Numbered from the stretch's first letter, positions 1 to 8,614 are shown. The stretch: DNA of 64,000 bases from Alkalidesulfovibrio alkalitolerans DSM 16529 (GCF_000422245.1 NZ_ATHI01000007.1:18973-82972); one strand, 5' to 3'. Made by a program: numbers and translations. Notes: generated by a model not told the origin, from the sequence alone.

Positions 1-186
1 AAGATAGGGGTCGTGGCCATTGGTGATGGCCACGGAGGTTACGGCCGCGCCCAGCGGAAGGCTGCCGTCCACCGTGAGGTCGGGAAATTCGAGGACACGG
101 AACGTCAGATAGACGCCCAGGGCCATCAGGCCATAGACAAAGCCCTGCTCCAGGGCGCCGAGAAACGCGTATTGGCTGAGGATCAT
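1..186 (-). CDS. ABC transporter permease, 5' part only (continues past the window start)
   Basis: Only the first 62 codons are in the window; the frame stays open to base 1. The start is the ATG whose reverse complement lies at 184-186. The N-terminus reads M-I-L-S-Q-Y-A-F-L-G and runs into a hydrophobic helix containing GFVYGLMALGVYLTFR. It is then followed by EFPDLTVDGS, a stretch typical of the permease partner of COG2984-type substrate-binding proteins (the TrpXYZ-like uncharacterised ABC systems). It sits 58 bases downstream of the binding-protein gene on the same strand, as expected for one operon; an ATPase gene would be expected next, outside the window. The substrate is not determinable here; aromatic amino acids are known for some relatives. 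Confidence 0.85.
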   Translation of the reverse strand, partial: MILSQYAFLGALEQGFVYGLMALGVYLTFRVLEFPDLTVDGSLPLGAAVTSVAITNGHDPYL

Positions 187-244
187 CGCTCGTGGGAAAA
201 GGGGGCGCGCGGTTTTCCGGCGCACCCCCGGTCCGGGTTCAAGG

Positions 245-1201
245 TTACTCGATAACGGAGTCGGCCCGGGCGACGAGGGCCTCGGGCAGGGTGACGCCGA
301 ATTTCTTGGCGGCGGAAAGGTTCACGTAGAGCATGAGGTCGGTCAGGCTCTCGACGGGCATGTCGGCGGGCTTGGCCCCCTGGGTCAGGATGCGCCAAGC
401 CATCTCGCCGGTCTGCTTGCCCATGCGGTAGTAGTCCAGGGCGATGGCCGCGACCACTCCGCGCTGCACGGAATCGGTGTCCGCGGCGAAGAGCGGGATC
501 TTGCTTTCCTCGCAGACTTTGACCACGGATTCGAGCGCCGAGATGACCGTATTGTCGGTGGGCACGGCGATGGCCTGCACGCGGCCTGCAAGGCTTTTGG
601 CGGCCGCGTAGACGTCGGCCGAGGTCGAGACGGTGCGCGGCTCGACGACGATGCCGAGTTTGGCGCACTCTTCCTTGATCTGCTCGAAGGAGACCACGGA
701 GTTGGCTTCGCCCGCGTTGTAGAGCACGCCGAGCGTTTTGATGTCCGGCACGATCTCCTTGATGAGCGCCATCTGACGGTCCACCGGACTCCTGTCGGTC
801 ATGCCGGAGATGTTCGCGCCAGGCTTGTTCATGTCCTTGACCAGGCCCGCGGCCACGGGATCGGTCACGGCGCTGAAGAGAATCGGTTTGTCGCGGATGC
901 GCTGCGCCGCGGCCTGGGCGGTGGGGGTGGCGATGGCCAGGATCAGGTCGGGGTTGTCGCCGCGCATCTGGTTGGCGATCTGCACGGCCATGTCCATGGA
1001 GCCTTGGGCTACGTAGACGCGCAGGTCCACATCCAGGCCTTTTTCGGCCAAGGTGTCGCGGAAGCCCTCGCGCACGGCGTCAAGCGCCGGATGCTCAACG
1101 ATCTGCGTGGAGCTGACGACGTATTTGGCGGCCATGAGGCCGTCGGCCTGCACGGAAATGAACATCAGACAGGCAAAGGCCAGGGCGAGAAGCTTTTTCA
1201 T
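245..1201 (-). CDS. ABC transporter substrate-binding protein (TrpX / ABC_sub_bind family)
   Basis: Periplasmic binding component of an ABC importer, 318 residues. The chosen ATG (MKKLLALAF...) is preceded by GGAGG seven bases upstream; an upstream in-frame ATG eight codons earlier lacks this and would spoil the signal peptide. The N-terminus has two lysines and a hydrophobic core ending near VQADGLMAA, a Sec signal peptide. The mature part begins with KYVVSSTQIVEHPALDAVREG, and later VAQGSMDMAVQIANQM and PILFSAVTDPVAAGLV. These are the characteristic blocks of the ABC_sub_bind (PF04392) family, in which the fold binds small ligands in a two-lobed cleft. The permease gene follows it. Ligand unknown; family members with known ligands take tryptophan or tyrosine, so this is only a hint. 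Confidence 0.9.
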   Translation of the reverse strand: MKKLLALAFACLMFISVQADGLMAAKYVVSSTQIVEHPALDAVREGFRDTLAEKGLDVDLRVYVAQGSMDMAVQIANQMRGDNPDLILAIATPTAQAAAQRIRDKPILFSAVTDPVAAGLVKDMNKPGANISGMTDRSPVDRQMALIKEIVPDIKTLGVLYNAGEANSVVSFEQIKEECAKLGIVVEPRTVSTSADVYAAAKSLAGRVQAIAVPTDNTVISALESVVKVCEESKIPLFAADTDSVQRGVVAAIALDYYRMGKQTGEMAWRILTQGAKPADMPVESLTDLMLYVNLSAAKKFGVTLPEALVARADSVIE

Positions 1202-1343
1202 GAAAATGCCTCCACGAAGGGCCAAGGTTATGGGACGCGAATGTCCACCCGCGGCGTGCGGTCCGGGAAAATGAACGCGCCGTCGGAAAAGATCAACTTT
1301 TTTCCTTTTTCCCGTGAACAGTCAAGCCCAAAGGAAGCCGTGA

Positions 1344-2636
1344 TCACGGGGTGCCCGCGCCCGTCGACGGCTTGGACGAGGCTGTTGCGCGGTCCTGGCG
1401 CAAGACCCGTCCCGCAAGCTGTGAGACAGGAACCATGGTCAGTCCTGGCGCGTGCTTAGTGGCGAAGCGTTCGAGCGCGGCGAGCGTGCCGGGATGGGGA
1501 TGCCCAATGGCCACGGCCGCGCCGTTCTTGAGCGCTATGCGTTCGGCTTTGTGAAGCTGCATGAGCACAGCCTCTTCATCGGGAACGTTGTCCAGGAAGA
1601 TGTGGCGGCCGAGGAAGACGACGTTGAATTCGGCTGCCGTCGCGTTGGCCGCGGAGATATTGCTCGTGCGGCTGTCCAGGAAGAAGAGCCCCTTTTGCGC
1701 GAGTTCAGCCATGACGGCGCGCATGGCCTTCGCATCGGCGGTGAAGGCGGAGCCCATGTGGTTGTTCATGCCCACAGCCTGGGGCAACCGAGCGATGCTG
1801 TCCCGGATGGCGACCCGGATTTCGTCCTCGCTCATGTTCGTGAGCAAGGCGCCGGGACCGGGATTGATGCGCGGATATCCCTTGGGTTCCATGGGCTGGT
1901 GGATGATCACATCGAGCCCGGCGGCCGTTGCCGTGCGGGCCACGGCTGCGGTGTGAGAGGCGTGGGGCCAGATGGCGAAGGTCACGGGGAAGGGCAGTCT
2001 GGTCAGCGCCTTGGCGAATGACCGGTTCTCGCCCAGGTCGTCGATGACGATGGCCAGCACGCCCTGGCCGGAAAGGCGGAGCGGCAGCGTCGGCGGGGGC
2101 GTCTCTGGCGGGGCGAGGCGCAGTTCGTGCGTTGGCCTGCCCATGAGGGAAAGGCGCAATATGCCGTCGTCGCCCGCCGCGACCACGGAGTTGGGGGCGT
2201 GCTCGGTGAGGTGGGTCTTGAGAAGGGCGGTGAACTCATCGACGGAAGAGCGGGTGCGCACGAGAATCGTCTGGCGCAGATAGTCCAGGTCGTCTTCGTG
2301 GATGTGCGTCACTTCTTGCAGTGAGAAACGCTCTGGATCCACGCCTGTGTCGCGCAATGTCAGGAGCAGGGAGTAGTCCACGCGCTTCAGCTCGTCCTCG
2401 AAGGCCACGCCGGAGTAGTCCTCGAAGACCAGCCCAACGTGCCCGACGACGGAGGATTCGGGCGCGGGGGCAGCGACCGGGCTCGGCTTGTTCCCGAAGG
2501 ACGCGAGCCATGCGGCCGCCATGCCAAACACGAGGATAAAGACCGCGACCGCGAGCCAGGGCCAACGACGACGCGCGAAAGCGCGCAGACGCCTCCCAAA
2601 ATCCGCTTCGCTCAAGGCCTGACGCCAGCGCTGCAT
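1344..2636 (-). CDS. Divergent polysaccharide deacetylase family protein, membrane anchored
   Basis: 430 residues. A basic N-terminus (about residues 1-27) is followed by one transmembrane segment (WLAVAVFILVFGMAAAWLA, about 28-47), so the enzyme domain should face the periplasm. The C-terminal half (from LAIVIDDLGEN, around residue 195) carries the blocks of the divergent polysaccharide deacetylase family (PF04748): IDDLGENRSFAKAL, TFAIWPHASHT, HQPMEPKGYP, NNHMGSAFT, FFLDSRTS and IGHPHPGTLAAL. The family is related to NodB-type deacetylases, but activity of this branch is poorly characterised. It is last in a four-gene run with an EnvC-like protein and a CtpA-type protease 20 bases upstream, which suggests a role in peptidoglycan remodelling. 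Confidence 0.9.
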   Translation of the reverse strand: MQRWRQALSEADFGRRLRAFARRRWPWLAVAVFILVFGMAAAWLASFGNKPSPVAAPAPESSVVGHVGLVFEDYSGVAFEDELKRVDYSLLLTLRDTGVDPERFSLQEVTHIHEDDLDYLRQTILVRTRSSVDEFTALLKTHLTEHAPNSVVAAGDDGILRLSLMGRPTHELRLAPPETPPPTLPLRLSGQGVLAIVIDDLGENRSFAKALTRLPFPVTFAIWPHASHTAAVARTATAAGLDVIIHQPMEPKGYPRINPGPGALLTNMSEDEIRVAIRDSIARLPQAVGMNNHMGSAFTADAKAMRAVMAELAQKGLFFLDSRTSNISAANATAAEFNVVFLGRHIFLDNVPDEEAVLMQLHKAERIALKNGAAVAIGHPHPGTLAALERFATKHAPGLTMVPVSQLAGRVLRQDRATASSKPSTGAGTP

Positions 2637-2656
2637 GGGGCGTTCTGAAGCTCCCG

Positions 2657-3943
2657 CTACTTGAGCGCCCGAAGGCGCGGCAGCTGCCGCACCAGTTCGA
2701 GGGCCATGCGCAACTGGTTGTCGCGGGCCAGCATGGCCTTGGCCGAGCCGTTGCGCTCAATGGCCTCGGGGCTCGTGCCTTCGCTGTTGTTGTGAAGATG
2801 TCTTGAAAGGTCCTTTTCACGCAGCATGGTCCGGTCTTCCGTCTCGCGCGGGGCCTCGAAGGGCAGGACGATGTCGGGAGCGATGCCCTCGGCCTGGATG
2901 GAGCGCCCCGAGGGCGTGTAATACAGCGCCGTGGTCAGCTTGATGCCCGAACCGTCGGCCAGGGGGATCACGGTCTGCACCGAACCCTTGCCAAAGCTGC
3001 GGTCGCCGAGGATTACGGAACGCTTGTGGTCCTGCAACGCGCCTGCGACGATCTCCGAGGCCGAGGCCGAACCAGCGTTGATCAGGGTGACCATGGGCGC
3101 GCTTACTTCAAGGGGTTGCGCTGAGGCGGCGTAATCCTTGCGCGTGGCCTCGTCCTTGCCCTGGATGTAGACGATGAGCCCCTCGTCGAGGAAAGTATCG
3201 GTCACGGAGACGGCCTGATTCAGAAGACCGCCTGGGTTGTTGCGCAGATCGAGGATCACGCCTTTGGGATCGCCCTTGGCGCGCGAGAATTCTTTGATTT
3301 TGTCGTGCAGTTCGCGGGTGGTGTTCTCGTTGAAGCGGGTCAGGCGCAGGTAGAGGATGCCCTCGTCGAGTTCTTCGCTCTTGACGCTGATGATGGGGAT
3401 GGTGTCGCGGACGATAGAGATTCGTTCGGGTTTCTGCGAATCGCTGTGCAGGATCGTCAGCACCACGGCCTCTCCCTTGAGGCCGCGGATCTTGCCCACG
3501 GCTTCGGTCAGGGTCATGTCCTGCGTGGGCTGGCCGTCGATCTCCAGTATGATGTCGCCGGGCTTGAGGCCCGCCTTGTGCGCGGGAGTGTCCTCGATGG
3601 GCGAGACGACCACGAGGCGGCCGTTGTCCAGCGTGATCTCGATGCCGATGCCACCGAATTCGCCCGAGGTGCTGACCTGCATGTCGCGGAATTCCTCGGG
3701 CGTCATGTAGGCCGAGTGGGGGTCGAGCTGCTGCAGGAGACCCTTGATGGCGTCGTCCATGAGCTCCTTGGTGCCCACGTCGCGCACGTAGTATTCCTCG
3801 ACTAGGCCGAGCACCTGGCTGAAACGCTTGAGGGCCTCGTACCTGTCTTCCCTGACCTTGGACGTGTCGGCGCACAGCGCCCCGGCAAAGGCGGTCAGCA
3901 GAACGATCAGGGAAAGGGCGAAGAGCCAACGTTTGATACGCAT
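2657..3943 (-). CDS. S41 family carboxyl-terminal processing protease (CtpA-type)
   Basis: 428 residues, secreted or periplasmic serine protease. The ATG chosen gives MRIKRWLFALSLIVLLTAF, a clear signal peptide, with GGAGG just upstream; the longer frame would bury that signal. After a short helical region comes a PDZ domain (GGIGIEITLDNGRL to VGKIRGLKGE, about residues 95-175), then the S41 core. The catalytic serine lies in GSASASEIVAGAL and the lysine in FGKGSVQT, about 25 residues later, the Ser/Lys dyad arrangement of CtpA/Prc. LDLRNNPGGLL is another family hallmark. Neighbours are an EnvC-like activator upstream and a polysaccharide deacetylase downstream, a common arrangement in Desulfovibrio relatives. 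It probably trims periplasmic proteins of the cell-wall machinery; the substrate is unknown. Confidence 0.95.
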   Translation of the reverse strand: MRIKRWLFALSLIVLLTAFAGALCADTSKVREDRYEALKRFSQVLGLVEEYYVRDVGTKELMDDAIKGLLQQLDPHSAYMTPEEFRDMQVSTSGEFGGIGIEITLDNGRLVVVSPIEDTPAHKAGLKPGDIILEIDGQPTQDMTLTEAVGKIRGLKGEAVVLTILHSDSQKPERISIVRDTIPIISVKSEELDEGILYLRLTRFNENTTRELHDKIKEFSRAKGDPKGVILDLRNNPGGLLNQAVSVTDTFLDEGLIVYIQGKDEATRKDYAASAQPLEVSAPMVTLINAGSASASEIVAGALQDHKRSVILGDRSFGKGSVQTVIPLADGSGIKLTTALYYTPSGRSIQAEGIAPDIVLPFEAPRETEDRTMLREKDLSRHLHNNSEGTSPEAIERNGSAKAMLARDNQLRMALELVRQLPRLRALK

Positions 3944-3972
3944 GTGTCCTCCAAAAACAAAAAACGGGACCG

Positions 3973-5088
3973 TTACTTTCGGGCGCTCAACCACTCGAAC
4001 GGGTTAACGGCTTTCTCCTGGCGGCGCAATTCAAAATAGAGACCATGCCCCTTGAGATCGGGGTAGGGACCGGCGACACCCAGGACTTCGTCCTTCTCGA
4101 CGTCCTGTCCCATGCGCACGTTGCTGTGGGAAAGGTAGGCGTAGAGGCTGTAGAAGTTGTCGCCGTGGAAGAGGATAATCACCTTGCCGAAACCGCGCAA
4201 GACGTCGTCGTGGACCACCTTTCCCCAGGAGACGGCCTTGACTGGAGCGCCTTCGGCAAGCCTGATCCCGACGCCTCGGACAGGTGGGTTGGCGTTCAAG
4301 TTGTAGCGGATGGCCACGGCGCCGTCGGCGGGCCAGGGCAGGCGGCCCTTGTGGTCGGCTATCTTGCGGCTGGTCAACAGGCTCAGGCGGTACTTGAGGC
4401 TTTCCACGGTGGCCAGAATGCGCTTGAGTTCTTCTTCCTGGCTCAGCTTTTCCGCACGTATCTTTTGTATCTCGCGCGCAAGGGCGAGTTTTTCGTTCAG
4501 CAACTGGTCCTTTCTCGTGTTGACCAGCGCGAGCTTTTTTTCCGCCTCGGCCTTCACGCGGTCCTGCTCGGCCAGGTTCGTGGCCAGGGCGCTGGTTCGC
4601 TCGGCCAACTCGTCCATACGCTCGCTACCCGCGGCATAGAGTGCCGCGAGCCAGGTGAAGCGACGGTCGGCGTCCTCCCAGGAATCCAGGCCCTTGAGAC
4701 GGTTGGTGGTGTTCTCCAGGTGTAGGGGCCAGATGGTCTCCATGATTCCGGCAAGCTCCCTTTGGAGTTCGGCGCGCCGTTTTTCGATGCGACCGTGCTC
4801 GGCCAGGATGTCCTGTTGCCGCTTTTCCACCGCCGTCAGTTCGCGCTCGGCCGCGGCCACTTCCGATTCCAACGAGTTGACGCGCTTCTCCGAGGCGGCC
4901 AACTGGCCATGCAGTTCGCGCTCCTGTTTCGTGAGCACGCCGATCTGGGATCGCTGGGCCTCGACCTTCTTGCTCTCCTGCTCGATGGAGCGTTTGAGGG
5001 ACTCGGCGTCGTTCTTCTGGGCCAGGGCAGGAGCGGCAGCCATGAACGCCAGGACGAGAATCGCGAGGATGAGGGGCGTTCGACTCAT
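3973..5088 (-). CDS. EnvC-like murein hydrolase activator (coiled coil plus M23/LytM domain)
   Basis: 371 residues. MSRTPLILAILVLAFMAAAPALAQ is a signal peptide with an A-L-A cleavage site. Residues of about 25-240 form a long, charged coiled coil (many E, K, Q, R; SLKRSIEQESKKVEAQRSQI and onward). The C-terminal about 120 residues form a LytM/M23 domain (GVGIRLAEGAPVKAVSWGKVV, NFYSLYAYLSHSNVRMGQDV, GHGLYFELRRQ). The zinc-binding HxxxD and HxH signatures of active M23 enzymes are incomplete: the region after GIRLAEG lacks the usual H, and the terminal motif is GLYFE rather than HLHFE. This fits a non-catalytic activator of amidases, as in E. coli EnvC. The start codon overlaps the stop of the upstream endonuclease gene as ATGA, implying translational coupling. 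Confidence 0.92.
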   Translation of the reverse strand: MSRTPLILAILVLAFMAAAPALAQKNDAESLKRSIEQESKKVEAQRSQIGVLTKQERELHGQLAASEKRVNSLESEVAAAERELTAVEKRQQDILAEHGRIEKRRAELQRELAGIMETIWPLHLENTTNRLKGLDSWEDADRRFTWLAALYAAGSERMDELAERTSALATNLAEQDRVKAEAEKKLALVNTRKDQLLNEKLALAREIQKIRAEKLSQEEELKRILATVESLKYRLSLLTSRKIADHKGRLPWPADGAVAIRYNLNANPPVRGVGIRLAEGAPVKAVSWGKVVHDDVLRGFGKVIILFHGDNFYSLYAYLSHSNVRMGQDVEKDEVLGVAGPYPDLKGHGLYFELRRQEKAVNPFEWLSARK

Positions 5089-5765
5089 GGCCGGGTCTCC
5101 AGAAACGTTCCCAGGGGACAGGTGTCGCACAGGGGCCGGGATTTCTTGCACAGGGCGTGCCCCACGCGGACGAGCAGGGCGTGGCATTCGTTGTATACGG
5201 CCGCATCTTCGGGCAGGGCGCGGCTGAATATGTCCTGCAACTCGTCGTAGCCCGCGTCCTCGGACGCCAGCCCGTGGCGGACCGCCACGCGGGCAGTGTA
5301 GGCGTCCACGACGAAGACGGGGCGATCAAGGGCGTAGAGCAGGATGCAGTCGGCGGTCTCGGGCCCCACGCCGCGCACGGCCAGAAGCTTTTCGCGCAGT
5401 TCCTGCGTATCCTGCCCGGAAAGATAGGACAGCGCCGGATCGTCCGCCAGGGACGGATCGCCCGCAGCCTCGCGGGCCAGGAAGTCGAGCAGGTTGCGCA
5501 ATCGGGCGGCCTTGAGGCGGTAGTAGCCCGAAGGACGGATGAGTTCGGCCAGGTCCTCGATGGGCAGGGCGAGCATGGCCGACACGGAGAATGCGTCGGC
5601 GGCCTTGAGCGCGGCAAGGGCTTTTTCCACGTTGCGCCAGGCGGTGTTTTGCGTGAGCACCGCGCCCACGGCGACTTCGAAAGCGCTTTGCGCGGGCCAC
5701 CAGCCGCTTGGGCCCAGGGCGTCGAGCAAGGTCTGGTAATAAAGGCGAATCGGATTGAGATTCAT
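5085..5765 (-). CDS. Endonuclease III-like DNA glycosylase (HhH-GPD; MagIII-like branch)
   Basis: 226 residues, a base-excision DNA repair enzyme. The HhH-GPD core is clear: VGAVLTQNTAWRNVEKAL near residue 40, the helix-hairpin-helix LLAVRGVGPETAD (128-139) and the catalytic aspartate D154 in VFVVDAYTAR. At the position of the endonuclease III lysine nucleophile there is E136 (GPETAD instead of G-R-K-T-A), so a monofunctional glycosylase is more likely than a lyase. Of the four iron-sulfur cysteines only C206, C213 and C216 are present (C-x6-C-x2-C); the fourth, expected five residues later, is absent before the protein ends. C194 could substitute. ATG at 5763-5765 (reverse complement) fits the family length; longer frames upstream run through the divergent gene's promoter region. 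Confidence 0.88.
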   Translation of the reverse strand: MNLNPIRLYYQTLLDALGPSGWWPAQSAFEVAVGAVLTQNTAWRNVEKALAALKAADAFSVSAMLALPIEDLAELIRPSGYYRLKAARLRNLLDFLAREAAGDPSLADDPALSYLSGQDTQELREKLLAVRGVGPETADCILLYALDRPVFVVDAYTARVAVRHGLASEDAGYDELQDIFSRALPEDAAVYNECHALLVRVGHALCKKSRPLCDTCPLGTFLETRP

Positions 5766-5906
5766 GGTTTCCTGCGGTACATGTCGCACGGCTATGCGCG
5801 GTGCCGGAATTCGACGGTCGCCGCGAAGAGGGTACGATCGATCGGCCTTCGCTGCAAGCGCAGCCAGCCTGTACCCCAATCCCCGCCAATGGAGAAGCCC
5901 TTGCCC

Positions 5907-8057
5907 ATGCGCTCCGCTTCGCGCGCCTTCGCCCAGGCCGCATGCCTTTTCGCGGCCTTTGCCGCATGCGTGGGGCTTCGCCTGCTTGAGGCGCCGCGCT
6001 GGTTCGCCCCGGAACTTCTTCTCGACGGGCAGCCGCTGATGAGCACCCACGATGCATATGCCTGGCTCGCCGGAGCCATGGGCGTCAACTTGCGCGGACA
6101 TGAGCCGCTGGCCGTCATCGTGGAACTCGTGAACGGTCTGACCGGCCTGAGTCCCGAAGCTATCGGCTTCTGGCTCCCGCCGCTGCTCGCTGCCTTGGCC
6201 GGACTCCCCTTCGTGCACCTGGCACACCGGCTGGGAATTCTCGCCTTTGGCTTTCCGGCCGCCGTGGTCGCGGGGTGCTCCCTTGGCTACGTCGTCCGCA
6301 CGCGCGTCGGGAGCCTGGACACAGATCCCTTTGCGCTGTTTTTTCCGCTTTTCCTGGCAGTGGAATTGTTCATCACACTTTCCCCTTTGCTTCGTGAAGT
6401 TTGGCGCGGTCCGGCTGAAAAGCCAGATGTACGTGGAGCGCCCGATCGTGTCTCTGTCGGTGCCTGCTTCGGTTCATTCGGCCTGGGGCTTTGGTGCATG
6501 GCGGGCGTGTGGCTGTATGCGGGCATGCGGCCCGTAATTACCATACTGCTTTGCTTCGCCGCGCTGCTCGGGGCGGCTTTGGGCCGTCCTCAGGTGCGTC
6601 CGTGGTCGGTGGTCCTGCCGCTTCTTCCGCTGGCCATGCTCGCGCTTGGTGGCGGGGCAGGGGTCGTAGTCGGCCTGGGCTTTGCGCTGGCGGTGTGGCG
6701 CAGGCCGGAACTGGGATTCTCGCGGCGGGCCGGATGGACGATAGCCGCCGCTCTCGCGCTGATGGTGGTGGTGTTCGGGTTTGAGATCGTGCGCGACATC
6801 GTCGTTCGTCTTGACTACTGGCTGTTCCCGGCGGCGGACGTTGTCGTGAGCGCAACCAACGGACCGAACCTGCCCTCGGTGCTACAGAGCATCCGCGAAG
6901 CGCAGTCCATGCCTCTTGTCGACGTCGCGCGATATCTTTCGGTCCATCCCGTCCTGACCATTGCCCTCGTGCTCGGGTACGCTTGGCTGGCGTTCAGGCG
7001 TCCGGCGGCGCTCGTGTTCGTACCGCTGCTTGCCCTTGGTCTGTGCGCCTCGATCCTTGGCGCGCGTTTCGTCATGTTTGGCGCGGCCGCGATGGGAGCG
7101 GGCGTCCTGGGGCTCGGGCTTTTGGCCCGCCGCTTCGTCCCGCGCGCCTGGGGCCGCTTTCCCCTGGCCGTCGCCCTCGCGGGGGCGATCCTTGTGCCCG
7201 CGACCCTTTTCATGGACAGGCTCAGGCCCGACCCCGTGCTCTCACCGCGCCATGCCGCCGCGCTCGCGGAAATCTCCAGCGTCACGCCGTCTTCCTCGTG
7301 GCTGTGGTTGTGGTGGGATTACGGCTATGCGGCCGAATTCTACGCCGAGCGCTTTCCCATCGCCAACGGCGCGCGCCACGATGCAAAGTGGCTCTACCCC
7401 CTGGCCGCCGTGCACGCAGGCAAGCCTTTCGAGGCCGCGAACCTGATGCGCTTCTTCGCCTTCTCCATGCAGGCCCAGGAGCGCGCCCTTTCCGAGCGGC
7501 CCGAGATATCCGGCAATCCGTCCTTCATTCACGAACGCACCCCGCCCATGACCGCTCTGGCAGGGCTGGACGGCCTCTCGGCCCAAGCCGAAGCGCAGGC
7601 CGTGGCGGACGGCAGGAGAAAGCCGGAAGGCGGCTACCCGGACCAGTATTTCGTGGTCTCCTGGGATACGCTTCGGCTCGCGGGCTGGATCATCCGTTTC
7701 GGCACGCGCAATCTGGCCGACGGCACCTTCGCTACGGGCGACGTGTCGCGGATTGAGGGCGACATGCGCGTGGACACCGAGCAGGGACTCCTGCATTCGC
7801 CCCTCGCCGGAACGTTGCCGCTGGCCAGCCTGGACGTGCTCGACGAGGCCGGGAACAGCGGCTTTTCCTGGCAGCGCGGTTCGGGCATGCACGTGGTCAT
7901 GAACAGGCAGACCCGCGAGGCTTTCATGATGGACGCAACGGCCTATGGAAGCGCTATGGTGCAACTGCTGGTCGGGGAGCCGAGCCGCTTCGCCCGGGAC
8001 TTCGAACTGGTGATCGACGCCGCGCCCTGGGCCAGGGTTTACCGCCTGCTGCCTTAG
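5907..8057 (+). CDS. STT3/PglB-type oligosaccharyltransferase
   Basis: Large polytopic membrane protein, 716 residues. The N-terminal two thirds hold about a dozen hydrophobic segments; the C-terminal third is soluble. The first loop has THDAYAW, where the catalytic Asp of STT3 sits, the second loop region has GSLDTDPF (a DxD-like pair), and SIREAQ fits the later Glu motif. WWDYG, the signature that reads the acceptor sequon, is at residues 469-473 within SWLWLWWDYGYAAEFY. The family moves a lipid-linked oligosaccharide onto Asn in N-x-S/T sequons at the periplasmic face. No glycan-assembly or flippase genes lie next to it. GGAGAAG nine bases before the ATG at 5907 favours this start; an ATG at 5889 is in frame but has no ribosome-binding site. 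Confidence 0.93.
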   Translation: MRSASRAFAQAACLFAAFAACVGLRLLEAPRWFAPELLLDGQPLMSTHDAYAWLAGAMGVNLRGHEPLAVIVELVNGLTGLSPEAIGFWLPPLLAALAGLPFVHLAHRLGILAFGFPAAVVAGCSLGYVVRTRVGSLDTDPFALFFPLFLAVELFITLSPLLREVWRGPAEKPDVRGAPDRVSVGACFGSFGLGLWCMAGVWLYAGMRPVITILLCFAALLGAALGRPQVRPWSVVLPLLPLAMLALGGGAGVVVGLGFALAVWRRPELGFSRRAGWTIAAALALMVVVFGFEIVRDIVVRLDYWLFPAADVVVSATNGPNLPSVLQSIREAQSMPLVDVARYLSVHPVLTIALVLGYAWLAFRRPAALVFVPLLALGLCASILGARFVMFGAAAMGAGVLGLGLLARRFVPRAWGRFPLAVALAGAILVPATLFMDRLRPDPVLSPRHAAALAEISSVTPSSSWLWLWWDYGYAAEFYAERFPIANGARHDAKWLYPLAAVHAGKPFEAANLMRFFAFSMQAQERALSERPEISGNPSFIHERTPPMTALAGLDGLSAQAEAQAVADGRRKPEGGYPDQYFVVSWDTLRLAGWIIRFGTRNLADGTFATGDVSRIEGDMRVDTEQGLLHSPLAGTLPLASLDVLDEAGNSGFSWQRGSGMHVVMNRQTREAFMMDATAYGSAMVQLLVGEPSRFARDFELVIDAAPWARVYRLLP

Positions 8058-8568
8058 CAGATCGCCCCCAAAACGCCGCATGTCGCGTCGCCGCGACGAA
8101 TTCGAGCCTCCGCGCAGACAACCTCCCGTCGTGCTTGATTTTTTTCGCGCGGCCTTGCATCTGGCGCTTGTAGAACGGCCTGAGAAGCGGAGTTTATCGA
8201 CTTCTTCCTGGCAGGCCAGCGACATTTGCTCCACTCCAATTTCAATCAAAGCAACAAGGCGAAACGAAAGGTGCGACGAAAGCAATTTTGTCGTAACGGC
8301 TTGCAGCATTTCTCTATTTCCATCTATCCATGCGATGGAACAATTGGTGCTGGCTCGTCGAGCATCTCTGAAGGCATATCTTGGATTCATTGTACCATTT
8401 TGTGAATTCGATGGTGAATATTCGTCATAATGTCGGTCGGATTGTCGGCAGCCTGCCGACTCTATCAATCAGTTGTCCAGTCCTTTGAATTTTTCGACTA
8501 TCAGTAGATTCTATCCGAATTAATATTTGCCTCGAATTCTATCTATGCTACATGCCGCGTAAGAACCT
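8058..8568 (+). other. AT-richer spacer upstream of the selenopeptide gene
   Basis: No credible gene is seen in these about 510 bases. From about 8200 the composition turns clearly AT-rich compared with both flanks, unlike nearly everything else in the window. A seven-base-pair hairpin (GTCGGCA / TGCCGAC, 8444-8450 and 8454-8460) stands in the middle and could end transcription from the oligosaccharyltransferase gene. Several promoter-like hexamers lie between 8480 and 8555 (for example TTGAAT at 8485 and TATGCT at 8544), but none forms a convincing pair with standard spacing. It most likely holds the promoter of the peptide gene; acquisition from elsewhere is an alternative reading of the base composition. 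Confidence 0.5.
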
Positions 8569-8592
8569 GGGCCAGCCATGGGGGGCTGGCCC
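8569..8592 (+). promoter_or_regulatory. Leader hairpin just before the selenopeptide ribosome-binding site
   Basis: A perfect nine-base-pair inverted repeat, GGGCCAGCC (8569-8577) and GGCTGGCCC (8584-8592), with a six-base loop. It ends nine bases before the Shine-Dalgarno AGGAGG at 8602-8607. Without a T tract it is not a classic terminator. It may protect the 5' end of the message or control translation. Its arms share the core GGCCAGCC/GGCTGGCC with the hairpin after the peptide gene and with the bases just before the maturase start. Confidence 0.55.
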
Positions 8593-8614
8593 GTACGCAC
8601 CAGGAGGTGTCCCG

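Noticed and set aside
5157..5906. Long N-terminal extension of the oligosaccharyltransferase frame
   Set aside because: It lies antisense inside the endonuclease III gene; its translation lacks the hydrophobic start expected of STT3.
8080..8430. A 116-residue plus-strand frame in the spacer after the oligosaccharyltransferase
   Set aside because: No ribosome-binding site, mixed composition across the AT-rich boundary and no recognisable motif.
7242..8468. Long minus-strand frame opposite the oligosaccharyltransferase 3' end and the AT-rich spacer
   Set aside because: No family motifs, low-complexity His/Arg/Gly composition typical of the antisense frame of GC-rich genes.
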